From positions 310,001 to 374,000 of the forward strand of contig NZ_CP141285.1 in the NCBI RefSeq assembly GCF_035319885.1: 64,000 bases of DNA, read 5' to 3'. Positions 43,999 through 53,110 of this stretch are shown piece after piece (positions within the stretch are counted from its first letter, which is position 1; the number at the start of each line of letters is the position of its first letter). The notes beneath the pieces are model-generated. The model saw nothing but the letters and a program-made list of their open reading frames with translations, was not told the origin of the DNA and made no database searches. The translations under genes were made by a program, and so were the position numbers. The stretch comes from Altererythrobacter sp. H2. GTDB taxonomy: Bacteria; Pseudomonadota; Alphaproteobacteria; Sphingomonadales; Sphingomonadaceae.

Positions 43999-44676
43999 TC
44001 AGTTCCGCTGGAAGCTTGCCCGGAAATGATCGGGGTAAAGCACCTTGAGCGCGCGGACCTTGGGCGCATCCCACCGCACGATATAACCGTGCCGGGGGTT
44101 CTTCAGCATGAAGTCCTGGTGGTAGTCTTCCGCCTTGTGAAAGGCACGGTAGGGTTCGATCCCGGTTACGACCGGCTTTTTCCAGACGCCCGATGCTTCC
44201 ATTTGTGCAAGGTAGGCTTGTGCCACCGCCCGCTGCTCTGCCCCGATCGGAACCAGCGCCGCCCGGTATTGTGCGCCAACATCAGGCCCCTGACGGTTGC
44301 GCAGGGTCGGGTCGGCGGTGACGGAAAAGAAGATGCGCAGCAGCTCGTCATAGCGGACCACGGCAGGATCGTAGACAATGCGCACGGCCTCGGCATGTTC
44401 GGTGGTGCCGGCAGATACCATGTCATAGTTGGCGGTTCTGGCGCTGCCACCGTGATAGCCGGACACCGCGCTGCTGACGCCCTTTACGTGGCTGAACACC
44501 CCCTCGACGCCCCAGAAACAGCCACCAGCGAAGATGGCGACCTTCTTACCCGGCTTTTCCTTGGCGATGCGCTTGGCCGCCGGGGCCTCGACCGCCTTTT
44601 CGCTTGCCTGGGCGGCGGGCTGGCACGATGCCAGCAGCAGCCCGAGGGCGGCAATCAGCGCTGCTGAGCGGATGAC
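43999..44676 (-). CDS. msrA: Peptide-methionine (S)-S-oxide reductase MsrA, probable lipoprotein; start codon unclear
   Basis: A roughly 225-residue MsrA that reduces methionine-S-sulfoxide in proteins. The catalytic cysteine is in VAIFAGGCFWGVEG, and GYHGGSARTANYDMVSAGTTEHAE is family-typical. Ahead of it is a lipoprotein-like signal, ALIAALGLLLASCQP. There is no ATG, GTG or TTG where this signal would start: the expected position (44676-44674) reads GTC. The first normal in-frame start is ATG 44826, which would add 50 residues of unlikely sequence overlapping a 51-codon ORF in another frame. A sequencing error, a rare start codon (ATC or ATT) or use of ATG 44826 are all possible. Confidence 0.85.
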   Translation of the reverse strand, partial: VIRSAALIAALGLLLASCQPAAQASEKAVEAPAAKRIAKEKPGKKVAIFAGGCFWGVEGVFSHVKGVSSAVSGYHGGSARTANYDMVSAGTTEHAEAVRIVYDPAVVRYDELLRIFFSVTADPTLRNRQGPDVGAQYRAALVPIGAEQRAVAQAYLAQMEASGVWKKPVVTGIEPYRAFHKAEDYHQDFMLKNPRHGYIVRWDAPKVRALKVLYPDHFRASFQRN

Positions 44677-44810
44677 TCGACCGTTTCGGCGTGGGCGCTG
44701 GGCAGGAACTGCTCCTGGAACGAAGGCCCGATCTGCATGGCCACCAGCACCGCGCCAAGCGCAAAGCCGATGCCGAAGCTGCGATAGAGATCGGGTTTGA
44801 GGAGACCCAT
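44655..44810 (-). CDS. Small single-helix membrane protein, unknown (51 residues)
   Basis: A 51-codon ORF starting at ATG 44810 and ending in TGA at 44655-44657. The protein reads MGLLKPDLYRSFGIGFALGA, then VLVAMQIGPSFQEQFLPSAH and a short polar tail. One helix spans about residues 10-28, with a periplasmic-like AHAETVESSAQ end that could be a signal-peptidase site. It overlaps the 5' part of the msrA frame, so its stop lies close to the putative msrA start, which would allow translational coupling. I do not know a named family; short proteins of this style beginning with KPDLYRSF seem familiar from sphingomonads. Confidence 0.5.
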   Translation of the reverse strand: MGLLKPDLYRSFGIGFALGAVLVAMQIGPSFQEQFLPSAHAETVESSAQQR

Positions 44811-44951
44811 GCGGCGTTCCGTTCATATCTGTTCTGTTCCAGCAGTCACCTAACCCGGCAGCTCTTGCGGCAAAGTGAACGCGGAGTTGGTACCCGTTCA
44901 TTCGCGCCAGTGCGCCAATGGTTACGGTGCACCGGCTGAATATTTCTCCGG

Positions 44952-46541
44952 TCAGTGCCGGAAGTGGCGCATCCCGGTGAAAACCATGGCCAGACCTGCA
45001 TCGTCGGCTGCCGCAATCACCTCGTCATCTCGGATTGATCCGCCGGGCTGGATCACGGCGGTCGCGCCTGCTTCGGCCGCGGCCAGCAGACCGTCGGCGA
45101 AGGGGAAGAAGGCGTCAGAGGCAACCGCGCTCCCGACTGCGCGGCTCTGCGGCCAGCCGTATTTCTCAGCGGCTTCGGCGGCCTTCATCGCGGCGATCCG
45201 GCTTGAATCCCGCCGGTTCATCTGGCCGGCACCGATGCCGGCAGTTGCGCCGTTGTTGGCGTAGACAATCGCGTTGGACTTGACGTGGCGGGCCACGGTC
45301 CAGGCGAACAGGCAGTCCTTCAATTCCTGCTCGGTCGGCGCGCGTCTGGTAACCACTTTCAGGTCAGCGGCGGAAATCGCCCCGTTGTCGCGCGTCTGGA
45401 CCAGCAGTCCGCCCGTGATCGGCTTGACCGACAGACCGCCCCGGCGCGGATCGGGCAGGTCCCCGGTCACCAGCAGGCGCAGGTTCTTCTTTCTGGCAAA
45501 GGCGGCGCGGGCTTCCTCGCTGACCGAAGGCGCGATCACCACTTCGGTAAAGATTTCGCAGATCGCCTCGGCGGTCGCGCCGTCGAGCTCGGTGTTGACG
45601 CAGACGATTCCGCCGAACGCCGACACGCTGTCGCACGCGAGCGCTTCGTGCCACGCCTCAAGCAGGCTGCCGCGTTGGGCAACGCCGCAGGGGTTGGCGT
45701 GCTTGACGATGACGACTGCCGGTTGTGCCCCGCGAAACTCGGCGGCGAGTTCCAGCGCCGCGTCGGCATCGTTGTAGTTGTTGTAGCTCAGTTCCTTGCC
45801 CTGAAGCTGCTCGGCCTGGGCAATCCCGCGCGTATGCGGCCCGGCGGGGGTGTAGAGCGCGGCCTGCTGGTGCGGGTTTTCACCATAGCGCAGCACGACC
45901 GGTGCCTTGCCGTTGACCGCCAGCATGTCGGGGAACAGTTGCCCCTGGTCAGCGAAGGCGAACCACTGGCTGATCATGCTGTCGTAGGTGGCGGTCAGGG
46001 CATAGGCCTTGGCCGCACAGCGGCGGCGGAAAGCGAGCGAGGTGGCTCCCTGTTTCGCTTCCAGTTCGCCCAACAGTTCGGCGTAGTCAGCGGGGTCAGT
46101 CGCAATGGTGACGAATTGGTGATTTTTCGCTGCCGAGCGAACCATACTGGGCCCGCCGATGTCGATGTTCTCGATGATCTCGTCGCGATCCGCGCCGCGC
46201 GCCACGGTTGCCTCGAACGGGTAGAGGTTGACCACCACCAAATCGATCGCACCGATCGCGTGGTCTGCCATGGCCGCGGCATGTTCGGGATTGTCGCGCA
46301 CCGCCAGCAGGCCGCCGTGGACCTTGGGGTGCAGCGTCTTGACCCGCCCGTCCATCATCTCCGGAAAGCCGGTCAGGTCGGAAATGTCGAGCACCGTCAG
46401 GCCAGCTTCGCGCAAGGCCTTGGCCGTGCCCCCGGTCGAGACCAGTTCGACGCCACGAGCCGCAAGCGCAGTGCCCAGCTCTACCAATCCGGTCTTGTCG
46501 GACACTGACAACAGTGCCCGGCCGATCTTGACGTCGTCCAC
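44952..46541 (-). CDS. purH: Bifunctional AICAR formyltransferase/IMP cyclohydrolase PurH
   Basis: A 529-residue enzyme for the last two steps of purine synthesis. The N-terminal IMP cyclohydrolase (MGS-like) domain has [20 protein letters not shown] and [13 protein letters not shown]. The C-terminal AICAR transformylase domain has [13 protein letters not shown], the catalytic lysine/histidine in [12 protein letters not shown], and [20 protein letters not shown]. It starts with GTG 46541 in a CACGTG-containing context that resembles parS only weakly. The heparinase-like gene lies six bases upstream, so the two may be co-transcribed. Confidence 0.97.
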   Translation of the reverse strand: MDDVKIGRALLSVSDKTGLVELGTALAARGVELVSTGGTAKALREAGLTVLDISDLTGFPEMMDGRVKTLHPKVHGGLLAVRDNPEHAAAMADHAIGAIDLVVVNLYPFEATVARGADRDEIIENIDIGGPSMVRSAAKNHQFVTIATDPADYAELLGELEAKQGATSLAFRRRCAAKAYALTATYDSMISQWFAFADQGQLFPDMLAVNGKAPVVLRYGENPHQQAALYTPAGPHTRGIAQAEQLQGKELSYNNYNDADAALELAAEFRGAQPAVVIVKHANPCGVAQRGSLLEAWHEALACDSVSAFGGIVCVNTELDGATAEAICEIFTEVVIAPSVSEEARAAFARKKNLRLLVTGDLPDPRRGGLSVKPITGGLLVQTRDNGAISAADLKVVTRRAPTEQELKDCLFAWTVARHVKSNAIVYANNGATAGIGAGQMNRRDSSRIAAMKAAEAAEKYGWPQSRAVGSAVASDAFFPFADGLLAAAEAGATAVIQPGGSIRDDEVIAAADDAGLAMVFTGMRHFRH

Positions 46542-46547
46542 GTGAAA

Positions 46548-48407
46548 CTATCCCATCTTCTTGAGCAGCCAGGAGAAAGTACCCCCGCTGCGCGGCGCCA
46601 TCCCTTCGATGACGAGTTGCTGGATCGGGTGCGGGCGGCCCTGCCCGTCCACCCACATGCTTTCCTCCACCGCAAGCGCCGCCGCATTGGCATCGCCCGC
46701 CATGCGGAACTGCCAGTAGGACCCGTCAGGCAGGGCAAGCCCTGCACCCTTGCGGTCTTCCGACAGCCCGATTTCAATACCCGGCCCGATATGGAACCGG
46801 ATCGCGTAGCCGACCTTGCCGCGCTTGCCCTTGCGGCCTGACGGGATCAGCAGATCCTCACCGCGCAGCTCGGTGCCGTTGTCGCGCATGATCAGGATGC
46901 GCCGATGGGTCAGGTTGTAGCGCGTGGCATAGCCATCGTGGCTGCCTTCGATCCGTGTCGCGCCGCCATTGCCCAGATCGAGCGCGCGGCGGTCAATCTC
47001 GACCTCGTTGACCCCGCTGCCCAGCTTGCCGCCGAGCAGGACAGCGGTGGAATTGGCGTTGTCGAGCACCAGCGTCGAATGGGCTGCACTCGCGCGCAGG
47101 CCCTGCTCGATCCGCACCGGCACCTGCCCTCCAGCCAATGCGGCGCCGCCGCAATTGACCACGATCCGCTGGCCGTCGGCGCTGAATTCGAACGCCAGGG
47201 TAGAGGCGCAGCCCCAGCGGGCGTGGCGGGCGAGCGGCGGCGGGGCGGCGTCGAAGATCAGCACCGACTTGCCGCCGCTGACCCGCTGGTAACCCCATTG
47301 GCGAACGTCCTTGAGCGGCCGGGTCCGCACGCCGCTGGCGTCGATCATGGCCGCGACCCGCGCCGCCGAGATTGCGCCCGAACCCTGCCAGTTGCCCAGG
47401 CCCCCGTCACTGTGGACCAGGCTGAGCAGGGGCGGCACCATCAGGGCCAGCATGGCCTGCAGCGCTTCGGGCGGATCGCGGTCAACCGCGCGGTAGCAGG
47501 CGGCAAGGTCAACCAGCAGGCCGATCACGTCCATCTGCGCGAGCGGGCTGCGCGACAGCACGCCGCCGTCCTCGCTCACCAGTTCACCCAGAGCGCGAAC
47601 CAGCCCGGCCTCGCCATAGAGACGGCGCGGCTTACCCTCGGGCAGCAGCAGCCCTGCCGCCACGATGGCGCACCAGCCGGTTACCTCGCCCAGCCGGTCG
47701 GGCGCCCGGGTCACCGACTTGTCCAGCCAGCGGGCCGTCTCGGCAAAAGCCTTCAGGGCCTTGGAGCGAAGCCGCGCGTCATTGCCCGACAGGATAAGCG
47801 GAGCATGGACCAGCCAGGCGAGCAGCCGCTGTCCGGCATGTTCGATGTGCCATGCGGCGCCTTTGCCGGGCGCCGCGTTCTCGGCCAGCCAGAGCCCGAA
47901 CACCCGCTCGGCAGTGGGCACGCATTGCTCGCGCGGCGCACTGGCAGCGAGGTCGCGCAGCCACGCGAAACCGTGGACGACCCGCTCGAAGGGCGGAGTC
48001 AGCCGGGCCACTGGCGAGAAATCCATCTGCGCGATCGGCGCCTTGACCCCGTGGACAAGGAAATGGCCGGCCCGCAAGGCCACACCCGCGGCTCGCTCAC
48101 CGGCCAGCGGCGAGGCGACCGTGCCGAGCAGGCGCGGCTTGGCGGGCTTGGCGAAAGGGGAGGTCAGGGTGGAGCCGGGCACACCCAGGCGATACGCCAG
48201 CCGGATCAGACGCTCCCCTGCACCAAGGGAAGGCGGCGCAAAATCGGCCAGCGCCAGGGCCCGGCCCGGCTCCAGCAGGTTGCTCGTCTGCGGCGCGGCT
48301 TCCAGCAGGTGGCTTTCATGCCCTTCACCCAGCGGCAAGGCGATCGCTTCCTCGGTGGCAATCCGCCGGGCCTCGATCTCGCCGCGGGTCAGGGCCTCGC
48401 TCATCAT
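46548..48407 (-). CDS. Heparinase II/III-family protein
   Basis: A 619-residue protein with an N-terminal alpha/alpha-toroid ([35 protein letters not shown]) and a C-terminal beta-sandwich of the Hepar_II_III type ([59 protein letters not shown]). Members of this superfamily degrade acidic polysaccharides, but the cytoplasmic members encoded beside rsmB/rpe/purH in alphaproteobacteria have no proven activity. No clear signal peptide follows the start. The ATG at 48407 overlaps the rpe stop by four bases; a second ATG follows directly. Confidence 0.85.
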   Translation of the reverse strand: MMSEALTRGEIEARRIATEEAIALPLGEGHESHLLEAAPQTSNLLEPGRALALADFAPPSLGAGERLIRLAYRLGVPGSTLTSPFAKPAKPRLLGTVASPLAGERAAGVALRAGHFLVHGVKAPIAQMDFSPVARLTPPFERVVHGFAWLRDLAASAPREQCVPTAERVFGLWLAENAAPGKGAAWHIEHAGQRLLAWLVHAPLILSGNDARLRSKALKAFAETARWLDKSVTRAPDRLGEVTGWCAIVAAGLLLPEGKPRRLYGEAGLVRALGELVSEDGGVLSRSPLAQMDVIGLLVDLAACYRAVDRDPPEALQAMLALMVPPLLSLVHSDGGLGNWQGSGAISAARVAAMIDASGVRTRPLKDVRQWGYQRVSGGKSVLIFDAAPPPLARHARWGCASTLAFEFSADGQRIVVNCGGAALAGGQVPVRIEQGLRASAAHSTLVLDNANSTAVLLGGKLGSGVNEVEIDRRALDLGNGGATRIEGSHDGYATRYNLTHRRILIMRDNGTELRGEDLLIPSGRKGKRGKVGYAIRFHIGPGIEIGLSEDRKGAGLALPDGSYWQFRMAGDANAAALAVEESMWVDGQGRPHPIQQLVIEGMAPRSGGTFSWLLKKMG

Positions 48408-49066
48408 CCCTGCCCCCGCAGGGCTGCGATATTGGCGGCATAGTGCCCCGGACCACCCTTGAAGGTGGCAGATCCGGCCACCAGCACATCGGCCCCGGCA
48501 TCGACGCACTGGCGCGCGGTCTCGACATTGACGCCGCCATCCACTTCGAGATGGATCGGCCGGCCGGTGGCGTCGATCCGCCGGCGAATGGCCTCGACCT
48601 TGCGCAACTGGCTGTCGATGAAGCTCTGTCCCCCGAAGCCGGGATTGACGCTCATCACCAGCACGAGGTCTGCCAGGTCGAGCAGGTAATCGAGCGATTC
48701 AACCGGTGTGCCGGGATTGAGCACCACACCGGCCTTCTTCCCCAGGTTCCGGATGGCCTGAAGCGTGCGGTGGATGTGCGGCCCCGCTTCGGGATGAACA
48801 GTGATGATGTCTGCCCCGGCCTCGGCAAAGGCTTCGAGATAGGCATCGATGGGGGAAATCATCAGGTGGACGTCAAATGGCTTGTCCGTGTGGGGGCGCA
48901 GAGCCTTGACCACTGCCGGGCCGATGGTGATGTTGGGGACATAATGCCCGTCCATCACGTCCACGTGGATCCAGTCCGCCCCGGCCAGATCGATCGCACG
49001 CACTTCCTCCCCCAGCCGAGCGAAGTCGGCCGAAAGGATGGAAGGAGAGATCAAGGGTCGCGCCAT
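48404..49066 (-). CDS. rpe: Ribulose-phosphate 3-epimerase
   Basis: A 220-residue TIM-barrel enzyme interconverting ribulose 5-phosphate and xylulose 5-phosphate in the pentose phosphate pathway. Motifs are [17 protein letters not shown] (residues 6-22), [19 protein letters not shown] with the catalytic aspartate and metal-binding histidine, [14 protein letters not shown] (the '[10 protein letters not shown]' signature) and [11 protein letters not shown] with the second aspartate. The start ATG 49066 is preferred over a longer frame. It is the first gene of rpe-heparinase-purH on the minus strand. Confidence 0.96.
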   Translation of the reverse strand: MARPLISPSILSADFARLGEEVRAIDLAGADWIHVDVMDGHYVPNITIGPAVVKALRPHTDKPFDVHLMISPIDAYLEAFAEAGADIITVHPEAGPHIHRTLQAIRNLGKKAGVVLNPGTPVESLDYLLDLADLVLVMSVNPGFGGQSFIDSQLRKVEAIRRRIDATGRPIHLEVDGGVNVETARQCVDAGADVLVAGSATFKGGPGHYAANIAALRGQG

Positions 49067-49236
49067 TCTCACACTGGTTTGCTGCAGGCGTTTATCGGCC
49101 CTAGGGTCGCACCCGAACCGGAACAAGCGGGCGGGCGCGGTTTTTCCACACTGCTCCGCTGCCATTGTGCCTTGTGCGGGCAATTAAGGCGCAATTCAGG
49201 GCGCGGCCGCTATTTCCTTGCATCACTAGGCGCCGA

Positions 49237-49274
49237 CAAACCGGAAGGGCAAACCGGAAGGGCAACCGGATTGG
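49237..49274. repeat. Short tandem repeat upstream of the first DUF2141 gene
   Basis: CAAACCGGAAGGG occurs twice in tandem (49237-49249, 49250-49262), followed by a diverged partial unit. It sits within the 258-base intergenic stretch between rpe and the DUF2141 gene, which also carries their divergent promoters. Confidence 0.7.
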
Positions 49275-49324
49275 CCGGGGCTGATATGTGCTGCAACAGG
49301 CACGGGGCATTTCAGGAGTACGTG

Positions 49325-49813
49325 ATGATCAAGGGTTACCGTTACGGTGCAATGGTGCTGGCAGCTGCGGGTCTGGCGGCTGCGCCTGCCGCTCAGGCGC
49401 AGTATCAGAACGAGGTCCCGCACAACCCCGCTTCCTGCAGCAGCGGCGGCCCGAAGATTCGGGTCAACGTCAGCGGCATCAAGGCGGCCAGGGGCACGAT
49501 CCGGGTCCAGGCCTATTACGGCACCAAGGCTGACTGGCTGGAAAAGGGCAAGTGGCTGACCCGGGTCGAGGCCCCGGCCAGGGCGGGCACGATGACCTTC
49601 TGCCTCCCGGTTCCGCAAGCCGGAACTTATGGCGTGGCGGTGCGGCATGATCTCAACGGCAACGGCAAGACCGATCTGCGCGAGGATGGCGGGGCCATGT
49701 CCAACAACCCCAGCATCAATATCTTCAACCTCGGCAAGCCGAGCTACAAGAAGACCGCCTTCACTGTCGGCAGCGGCGTGACCACAATATCGATCGCGAT
49801 GAAATACATGTGA
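49325..49813 (+). CDS. DUF2141 exported protein (first copy)
   Basis: A 162-residue exported protein with signal peptide (RYGAMVLAAAGLAAAPAAQA, about 6-25). DUF2141 features are IRVNVSGIKAARGTIRVQAY, then GTYGVAVRHDLNGNGKTDLR with an acidic, calcium-loop-like DLNGNGKTD, and a C-terminal SIAMKYM strand. The family forms a small beta-sandwich in the periplasm and has no proven role. Two cysteines (in PASCSSGG and TFCLPVP) may pair. GGAG lies about nine bases upstream of the start. A second, shorter DUF2141 gene is at 56648. Confidence 0.85.
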   Translation: MIKGYRYGAMVLAAAGLAAAPAAQAQYQNEVPHNPASCSSGGPKIRVNVSGIKAARGTIRVQAYYGTKADWLEKGKWLTRVEAPARAGTMTFCLPVPQAGTYGVAVRHDLNGNGKTDLREDGGAMSNNPSINIFNLGKPSYKKTAFTVGSGVTTISIAMKYM

Positions 49814-49844
49814 TCGGGGAAATGCATGTGATCGCGCGAGCGGG

Positions 49845-50735
49845 TCAGCCCCGGCGCGCGCGCCAGACCCGGTAAAGCACTGCCGGGGCCGCCAGCACAG
49901 GGTGCCGTTCGCGCCACGGTGTGACCGCGACCGGCACACCGGTATGGCGCTCGATCTTCCAGGCGGCGTAGCGTGCGGCCCCTTCGAAGGTGGTGCTGGC
50001 CTTGAGCAGGCGCAGCACGTTAAGCGGCTTGCCCAGCCGCCGGCGCTGGCTCCACCACCGGACGATGCCCTGGCGCACCTCTTGCGTCATCGCCGGGCGG
50101 AGCAGGTCGCCGTCGCGCGAAAAGCCGATCCCCTCCGCCGTCAGCGCCAGTGGGAGCAGGCCGTCGAAATGCTCGGCATTGACGGTCAGGATGGTATCCT
50201 CGCGCCCGGCTTGCTCGACCCGGAATTCGGCCCGATAGGTCGCCCGGAACAGTGCCCGCCAATATTCCTGTGCAGTGCCGGCTTCGGGCCCAAGCGCCAC
50301 AGCCAGCCGTCCGGCAGTTCGTGCCGCTGCGCCGACGGCCTCGACAATCTCCGCCCGCGTGGCCTCGTCTGCCGCAAAGACCAGCGCGCTCGGCTGGACG
50401 AACCGCGCCCAGATGGTCGTATCCCGGCTTTCGCCCCGGCAGGCGCGGGCAAAGGTCTCCAGCGCCATGGTCGCCACCTTGGCACGCAGGGTAAGGCCTT
50501 CCGTCACGCACTCGTGATAGCTGACCCGGGGCCAGATACGGTCGCGCTGCGGGCCGGGCAGCAGCAAGTAAAAGTCCAGCACGCCGTCCAGTTCGCCCGT
50601 ACGGAGGTTGGAACCATAGAACAGCGCAGCACAAGCGCCGGACGCCTCGGCCAGCTGGCGCGCGAATGCCGCAACCTCCGGCTTGACCGGTCGCTCCAGC
50701 TGCGCCGCCAGGCGGCTGGCGAGCGTTTCGTTCAC
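49845..50735 (-). CDS. Tam41-like nucleotidyltransferase (putative CDP-diacylglycerol synthase)
   Basis: A 296-residue cytoplasmic protein without signal peptide. By eye it follows Tam41/Mmp37, the mitochondrial CDP-DAG synthase. ALFYGSNLRTGELDGVLDFY (residues 37-56) has the nucleotidyltransferase GS motif and an aspartate after a hydrophobic strand, as in the Tam41 'GYGSGV...VDF' stretch. LRAKVATMALETFARA and TTIWARFVQPSALVF parallel the 'KYGVIS' and 'WTTLYVAGRLHKPV' regions, and YRAEFRVE (167-174) parallels 'YSGDFRM'. It overlaps the upstream diacylglycerol-kinase-like gene by four bases. If right, the kinase makes phosphatidate and this protein would make CDP-DAG. This is a motif and context inference; no homology search was made. 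Confidence 0.6.
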   Translation of the reverse strand: MNETLASRLAAQLERPVKPEVAAFARQLAEASGACAALFYGSNLRTGELDGVLDFYLLLPGPQRDRIWPRVSYHECVTEGLTLRAKVATMALETFARACRGESRDTTIWARFVQPSALVFAADEATRAEIVEAVGAAARTAGRLAVALGPEAGTAQEYWRALFRATYRAEFRVEQAGREDTILTVNAEHFDGLLPLALTAEGIGFSRDGDLLRPAMTQEVRQGIVRWWSQRRRLGKPLNVLRLLKASTTFEGAARYAAWKIERHTGVPVAVTPWRERHPVLAAPAVLYRVWRARRG

Positions 50736-51721
50736 GGCACCACGAAGCGCAAGGACGGGCCTTGCGAGACCCGATAGCGGCCTGGTGGAAAGGCCTCACC
50801 GTCCAGGATGTATTCGTCGGCAATGACGAGCTCGAACATATCGGCCGTGGAGTAATGCAGTCCGCGGCTGTCCGGATCCTTCAGCTTCAGGCCCGCCAGC
50901 AGCAGCGGCACCATCGCCAGCATGCGCCGGCCAGGCCGGTCAAGCGTGACGATCTTCAGGCCTTCGCGCAAAGCACCGAAAAGCCGGATACCGCCCGGGA
51001 ACCGCTCCAGCGTGGAGGCCAGCATGATCGAGCGCCGCCCATCATATCCGGCACCGGCATGCGGCAGGGGGTTTCCTTCGCTGCCCAGACGCAGATCCAT
51101 GCGGACACCTCGCCGCCACGGATTGGCGTCGCTGCCGAACAGTGCCTGAAGCACGCCCCAGCCCGCTGTCACCATCACCGCGAGGCTGTTGAATGCGCCG
51201 AGCCGGTGCGCTTCCTGCCCGGCACGCACGCCCGTGGCATAGCTGCCCGCGCCGAGAATGAAACCGGCCAGCGGTTCGCCGCCACCTTCGGCGGGCTCCA
51301 CGATCAGGGGCCGCCGTGCGATCCGCTGGCCCTGGTCCCATGCATCGACCGCCCCTGCCAGCGTCCAGCCGGCGGGTGCCCCCAAATCGACGTTGAGGGC
51401 ATTGGTCTTGCCCTTTGGCAAGACCGCCAGCTCAGGCCAGTCTTCGCCAAACACCGCCAGCCCGGCAGTCAAAACGTCCCGCACCGTGCCGTCGCCGCCA
51501 TTGATCACCAGATATTCCACCCCGAGCGCGGCAAATTCTGACAGCGCAGCCCGGATTTCCTCGCGCTCGCGCGGTTCGGCCACATGGATGTTGGGACGAC
51601 CGGCAATGTCGAGATCGCGGCCCCGGTTGCGGTGGCTGCGGGGGTTGTAGATGACGCCCACGACCGGTGGTGCGCCATCGCTGCGCCTGGCGTTGCCGGT
51701 CGTATCAATCTGAGGCACCAT
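50732..51721 (-). CDS. Diacylglycerol/sphingosine-kinase-like lipid kinase
   Basis: A 329-residue lipid kinase of the DagK_cat superfamily. The N-terminal segment VVGVIYNPRSHRNRGRDL and the nucleotide-binding VEYLVINGGDGTVRDVLTAG (GGDGT at about 75-79) are characteristic; LAVLPKGKTNALNVDLGAP is the third conserved block, with 'PKGKTNALN' in place of the more common 'P.GTGNDFA'. The C-terminal domain has the typical beta-sandwich. It is cytosolic or peripheral. Sphingomonads carry sphingolipids, so ceramide or a long-chain base is also a possible substrate. It is coupled to the Tam41-like gene. Confidence 0.85.
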   Translation of the reverse strand: MVPQIDTTGNARRSDGAPPVVGVIYNPRSHRNRGRDLDIAGRPNIHVAEPREREEIRAALSEFAALGVEYLVINGGDGTVRDVLTAGLAVFGEDWPELAVLPKGKTNALNVDLGAPAGWTLAGAVDAWDQGQRIARRPLIVEPAEGGGEPLAGFILGAGSYATGVRAGQEAHRLGAFNSLAVMVTAGWGVLQALFGSDANPWRRGVRMDLRLGSEGNPLPHAGAGYDGRRSIMLASTLERFPGGIRLFGALREGLKIVTLDRPGRRMLAMVPLLLAGLKLKDPDSRGLHYSTADMFELVIADEYILDGEAFPPGRYRVSQGPSLRFVVP

Positions 51722-51805
51722 CGGGCGCCGCCTTTAGCCGCCCAGATGCGGCGCTGCACACTTTTTTTGCCGACGGCGGGGCAAGAGTGCGATAAAGTGC
51801 TGCTC

Positions 51806-53014
51806 ATGCTGCATCCGGACCTGCTCGAAGCCGCCCGCTCCCTTTCAGACCGTATTGTCGCGCTGCGCCGCGCCATCCACGCCGAACCGGAACTGGGGCT
51901 GCATACGCCGCTCACCATGGCCAAGGTCCGCGCGGCGCTCGCGCACCTGCCGCTCGAATGGCGCGAAGGGCCATCGACCACGGGCCAGGTCGCGATCCTG
52001 CGCGGTGCGCGCGCCGGTGCCGCGGGCCATGGGCGGGTGCTGCTGCGCGGCGACATGGATGCGCTGCCGATGGACGAGCACACAGGGCTGCCGTTCGCCT
52101 CGACCATTCCCGGACGGATGCACGCCTGCGGGCACGATACCCACACCGCGATGCTGGTGGGGGCGGCCGAGATCCTCGCCGCGCGGCAGGGCGAGCTGGC
52201 GGGCGAGGTCATGTTCATGTTCCAGCCGGGGGAAGAGGGCTATCACGGGGCCCGCTTCATGCTCGATGACGGGCTGCTTGACCCGCTGCCCGACGCGGCC
52301 TTTGCGCTTCACATCATGCCCAATGCGCCGCACGGCGTAATCGGCGGCCGGGCGGGCCCCCTGCTCGCGGCCGCCGACCAGTTCGACATCGTGGTGACGG
52401 GGCGGGGCGGCCATGCCTCGATGCCGCATGACACGCGCGATCCCGTGCCGGCCGCCTGTGCCATCGTCTCGGCCATCCAGGCGATGGTCACCCGCCGGTT
52501 CAATGCCGCCGACGCGGTGGTGGCGACCGTCACCCAGATCAATGCCGGGACAGCGCACAATGTGATCGCGGATTTTGCGACCCTGCGCGGCACCCTGCGC
52601 AGCCTCTCGCCCGGGCATCGCGCCCAGCTCCATGCGCTGCTGCGCGAGGTCGCCAGCCACACCGCACAGGCTCACGGGGTCGAGGCCGAGGTGACGATCA
52701 CCGAAGGCTTCCCGGTCACCATCTGCGATGCCCGCGCCGTCACGCTGGGAGCAGAGGTCACCCGCGCCACGCTGGGCGAGCAGGCCTGGCGCGACCTGCC
52801 GGCCCCGATCATGGGCGCGGAAGACTTTGCCTACGTGCTGGAGAAAGTGCCCGGCGCGATGTTCTTCCTCGGCGTGGCGCAGGAGGGTGAGGACTGGCGC
52901 CAGTGCTGTGCAATCCATTCGCCCCGGATGCATGTGGACGAAGCCGCCATGCCCAGCGGCACTGCCATCCTTGCCGGCTGCGCCCTGCAATTCCTCCAGC
53001 GGGGCTTCGCCTGA
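51806..53014 (+). CDS. M20-family amidohydrolase/peptidase
   Basis: A 402-residue zinc amidohydrolase of the M20D (HipO/AmaA) type. The metal-binding residues are in LLRGDMDALPMDEHTG, MHACGHDTHTAMLV (first histidine and aspartate), and FQPGEEGYHGARFML (bridging glutamates). The C-terminal part returns to the catalytic domain (IMGAEDFAYVLEKVPGAMFF). The dimerisation domain sits between. Family members cleave N-acyl or N-benzoyl amino acids or IAA conjugates; the substrate cannot be assigned. It is divergent from the lipid kinase gene with an 84-base gap. Confidence 0.93.
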   Translation: MLHPDLLEAARSLSDRIVALRRAIHAEPELGLHTPLTMAKVRAALAHLPLEWREGPSTTGQVAILRGARAGAAGHGRVLLRGDMDALPMDEHTGLPFASTIPGRMHACGHDTHTAMLVGAAEILAARQGELAGEVMFMFQPGEEGYHGARFMLDDGLLDPLPDAAFALHIMPNAPHGVIGGRAGPLLAAADQFDIVVTGRGGHASMPHDTRDPVPAACAIVSAIQAMVTRRFNAADAVVATVTQINAGTAHNVIADFATLRGTLRSLSPGHRAQLHALLREVASHTAQAHGVEAEVTITEGFPVTICDARAVTLGAEVTRATLGEQAWRDLPAPIMGAEDFAYVLEKVPGAMFFLGVAQEGEDWRQCCAIHSPRMHVDEAAMPSGTAILAGCALQFLQRGFA

Positions 53015-53110
53015 CGTAACGGCAGCGGTTTACGCCGCAAAGCAAACCTGCCTAGGTTCCGCCCGAAGGCCGGACAGACCACGATTCGGCCACCTCTGGA
53101 GAGGATACCG

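Noticed and set aside
46533-46548. Fourth parS-like site at the purH start
   Set aside because: Only 12 of 16 positions match, and the CACGTG core also lies in the GTG start context of purH.
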